A DNA stretch of 64,000 nucleotides from NCBI RefSeq assembly GCF_012985205.1, contig NZ_JABEKS010000001.1, forward strand, positions 2,666,001 to 2,730,000. The letters are read 5' to 3'. Numbering within the stretch: position 1 is the first letter of the stretch; each line of letters starts with the position of its first letter. Position numbers and translations under genes: made by a program. Source of the stretch: Planctomonas sp. JC2975. GTDB taxonomy: Bacteria; Actinomycetota; Actinomycetes; Actinomycetales; Microbacteriaceae. Below, in pieces: positions 62,732-64,000 of this stretch. The notes under the pieces are model-generated. The model ran no database searches. It was not told where the DNA came from and saw nothing but the letters and a program-made list of their open reading frames with translations.

Positions 62732-63277
62732 ATGGGACAAACGGGTGAATCGACGGCGCGTGCGGCGACTCACCGTGCACGCCAGACGAGTGCGGGGGGT
62801 TCGACGGGATCAGTCCATTCAAGCACCGTCGTGGGCTGGCGCGAATGGGTCACTCTTCCGCGCATCGACGTTCCCTGGGTCAAGGCCAAGATCGACACCG
62901 GCGCGCGCAGCTCCGCGTTGCACGCCTTCGACATCGAGGAGCTCGACGGTGGTGCGCGCGTGCGTTTCCGGGTGCGGCCGTGGCAGGACTCGAACCGCGA
63001 CGCGGTCGTCGTGGAGTGTCCCGTGCACGACCGACGGATGGTGCGCAGCTCGTCCGGCCACACCCAGCGTCGCTATGTCGTGGTGCTCGAGCTCGAGCTG
63101 TTCGGACGCACCGTGAAGGCGGAGACGACGCTCACCAATCGGGACCAGATGGGCTTCCGCATGCTCGTCGGCCGACAGGCGCTCCGCCAGGGCGGATTCG
63201 TCGTGGACCCCGGCCGCTCCTTCGTCGGCGGACGCGCGCCTCGCCCGGTCAGGCGCCGCAACCGCGGCCGCGCGTGA
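62732..63277 (+). CDS. RimB-like retropepsin-fold protease (ATP-dependent zinc protease family, PF05618)
   Basis: 181 residues. VGWREWVTLPRIDVPWVKAKIDTGARSSALHAFDIEE contains the aspartic-protease-like D-T-G-A at Asp 55; TLTNRDQMGFRMLVGRQAL follows. RimB in Escherichia/Pseudomonas partners RimK and affects its polyglutamylation. Some members regulate glutamate chain length. The start is ATG 62732 with GGGGG upstream. The basic C-terminus (RRRNRGRA) is unusual. Divergent from RimK with almost no spacer, implying a shared control region. Confidence 0.85.
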   Translation: MGQTGESTARAATHRARQTSAGGSTGSVHSSTVVGWREWVTLPRIDVPWVKAKIDTGARSSALHAFDIEELDGGARVRFRVRPWQDSNRDAVVVECPVHDRRMVRSSSGHTQRRYVVVLELELFGRTVKAETTLTNRDQMGFRMLVGRQALRQGGFVVDPGRSFVGGRAPRPVRRRNRGRA

Positions 63278-63290
63278 GCGCGTCGTAGCC

Positions 63291-64000
63291 TCAGCGCGCC
63301 GTCGGGTTGCCTGCGGTGTCGCGCTCCTCGTACTCGCGCGGATGCCATGACGCGAGAAGCACCGCATGCACGATGGCCAGCCCGGTCGCGATGCCGATCA
63401 CGACGATCCATTGCGTCGGCGCCTCCGGACCAGTGCCTGACGTGAAAACGACGCCGAGCACGGTGGTTGCGGCGATGGCACCCACGTAGCGGGAGGTCTG
63501 GAAGATGCCGGCGGCGACGCCGGCGTCCTGCGGTCGCGCCGAGGCGTAGAGCGCCTGGCTCATGGCGATGCTCACGATGCAGTACGGCGCGCCCATCGCC
63601 GCGGTGATGAGCAGGATAGCGATCGGGTTCACGGTCACCGCGGCCAGGGTGAGGAGAGCTGCTCCGACGATGAGTCCCAGACCGCCGACGATCAGGGTGA
63701 AGCGCAGCCCGCGGCGCTCGATCAGGCGAGCACCCAGCGGCGTGAGGCCGATCGTCACTGCGGCCAGCGGGAACATCAGCAGGCCGGTGACGCCTGCGTT
63801 GTATCCGCCGTGCTCCTGCAGCAACTGCGGCAGGCCGAAGAACGCCGTGTAGTACACGAGGTTGAACACCGCGAAGCACAGGTACACCATCATCAGCGAC
63901 CGGTTGGCGGCGAGCAGGCGCAGGTCGATGAACGGGACGGATGCCGTCAGCTCCCGCCACACGAACAGGCCGCCGGCCACCACCGCGGTCGCGAGCAACC
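63291..64000 (-). CDS. MFS exporter, DHA2-like, 5' end outside window
   Basis: Only the C-terminal 235 or so residues are present; the frame is open at the window edge, and the TTG at 63998 is not a real start. About seven membrane segments are visible, with FIDLRLLAANRSLMMVYLCFAVFNLVYYTAFFGLPQLLQ and GAPYCIVSIAMSQALYASARPQDAGVAAGIFQTSRYVGAI, as in EmrB/QacA-type drug antiporters. It converges on the RimB-like gene with a 13-bp gap. Confidence 0.82.
   Translation of the reverse strand, partial: LLATAVVAGGLFVWRELTASVPFIDLRLLAANRSLMMVYLCFAVFNLVYYTAFFGLPQLLQEHGGYNAGVTGLLMFPLAAVTIGLTPLGARLIERRGLRFTLIVGGLGLIVGAALLTLAAVTVNPIAILLITAAMGAPYCIVSIAMSQALYASARPQDAGVAAGIFQTSRYVGAIAATTVLGVVFTSGTGPEAPTQWIVVIGIATGLAIVHAVLLASWHPREYEERDTAGNPTAR

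Overview
The window comes from a high-GC actinobacterium, most likely a member of the Microbacteriaceae (Leifsonia-like). This rests on strong G/C third positions, the coproporphyrin-dependent haem route (HemY, HemH and a ChdC/HemQ-type decarboxylase), Lsr2 together with NucS, a corynebacterial-type C50 carotenoid operon, and a striking excess of the heptamer GGATGCC. The genus is an inference. I found no tRNA, rRNA, CRISPR array, prophage or insertion sequence; the window reads as chromosomal, with several regulator/exporter modules.

Layout. 1-6.6 kb: a 5'-truncated YdeI-type protein, a predicted HNH-nuclease lipoprotein, two membrane proteins, glycerol kinase, an endonuclease/exonuclease/phosphatase-fold enzyme and a subgroup Ic aspartate aminotransferase. 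6.6-13.4 kb: a divergent MFS/TetR pair with clear operators, a second MFS exporter, an ABC ATPase, a universal stress protein, and a WYL regulator divergent from a VOC protein. 13.4-16.2 kb: a three-gene operon of type III polyketide synthase, isoprenylcysteine-type methyltransferase and flavin monooxygenase, resembling phenolic-lipid (srsABC-like) loci. 16.3-18.5 kb: a HAD phosphatase, lsr2 and nucS. 18.6-26.6 kb: a divergent MFS/LacI pair, a MATE exporter bracketed by two related 22-bp minisatellites in opposite orientation, and an ABC exporter with a palindromic promoter and a GbsR/MarR-type regulator. 26.6-29.7 kb: an M13 metallopeptidase and a serine beta-lactamase-like protein followed by three copies of an 80-bp structured repeat. 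30.3-35.8 kb: a complete livKHMGF uptake operon. 35.9-40.4 kb: an epimerase-type protein, a DUF4232 membrane protein, a frameshifted flavin monooxygenase with a divergent PadR regulator, and a GNAT acetyltransferase.

40.5-53.7 kb is the haem region: hemA on the minus strand, then hemE-hemY, a small envelope trio (YtxH-like, holin-X-like, DUF3618), and chdC-hemH-hemC-hemD. A large Ig-repeat membrane protein lies between hemA and hemE. HemA makes the 5-aminolevulinate precursor; HemC, HemD and HemE lead to coproporphyrinogen III; HemY, HemH and ChdC finish haem b. hemB and hemL are not in the window. 53.7-61.5 kb is isoprenoid and carotenoid metabolism: idi, then crtE-crtB-crtI-crtYe-crtYf-crtEb, all joined by 4-base overlaps and preceded by a divergent MarR (CrtR-like) repressor whose candidate operator overlaps the crtE -10. 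This set predicts a cyclic C50 pigment of the decaprenoxanthin type.

61.5-64 kb: a RimK ligase with a C-terminal TrkA_C-like domain faces a RimB-like aspartic peptidase gene, with 25 bp between the start codons. The window ends inside another MFS exporter.
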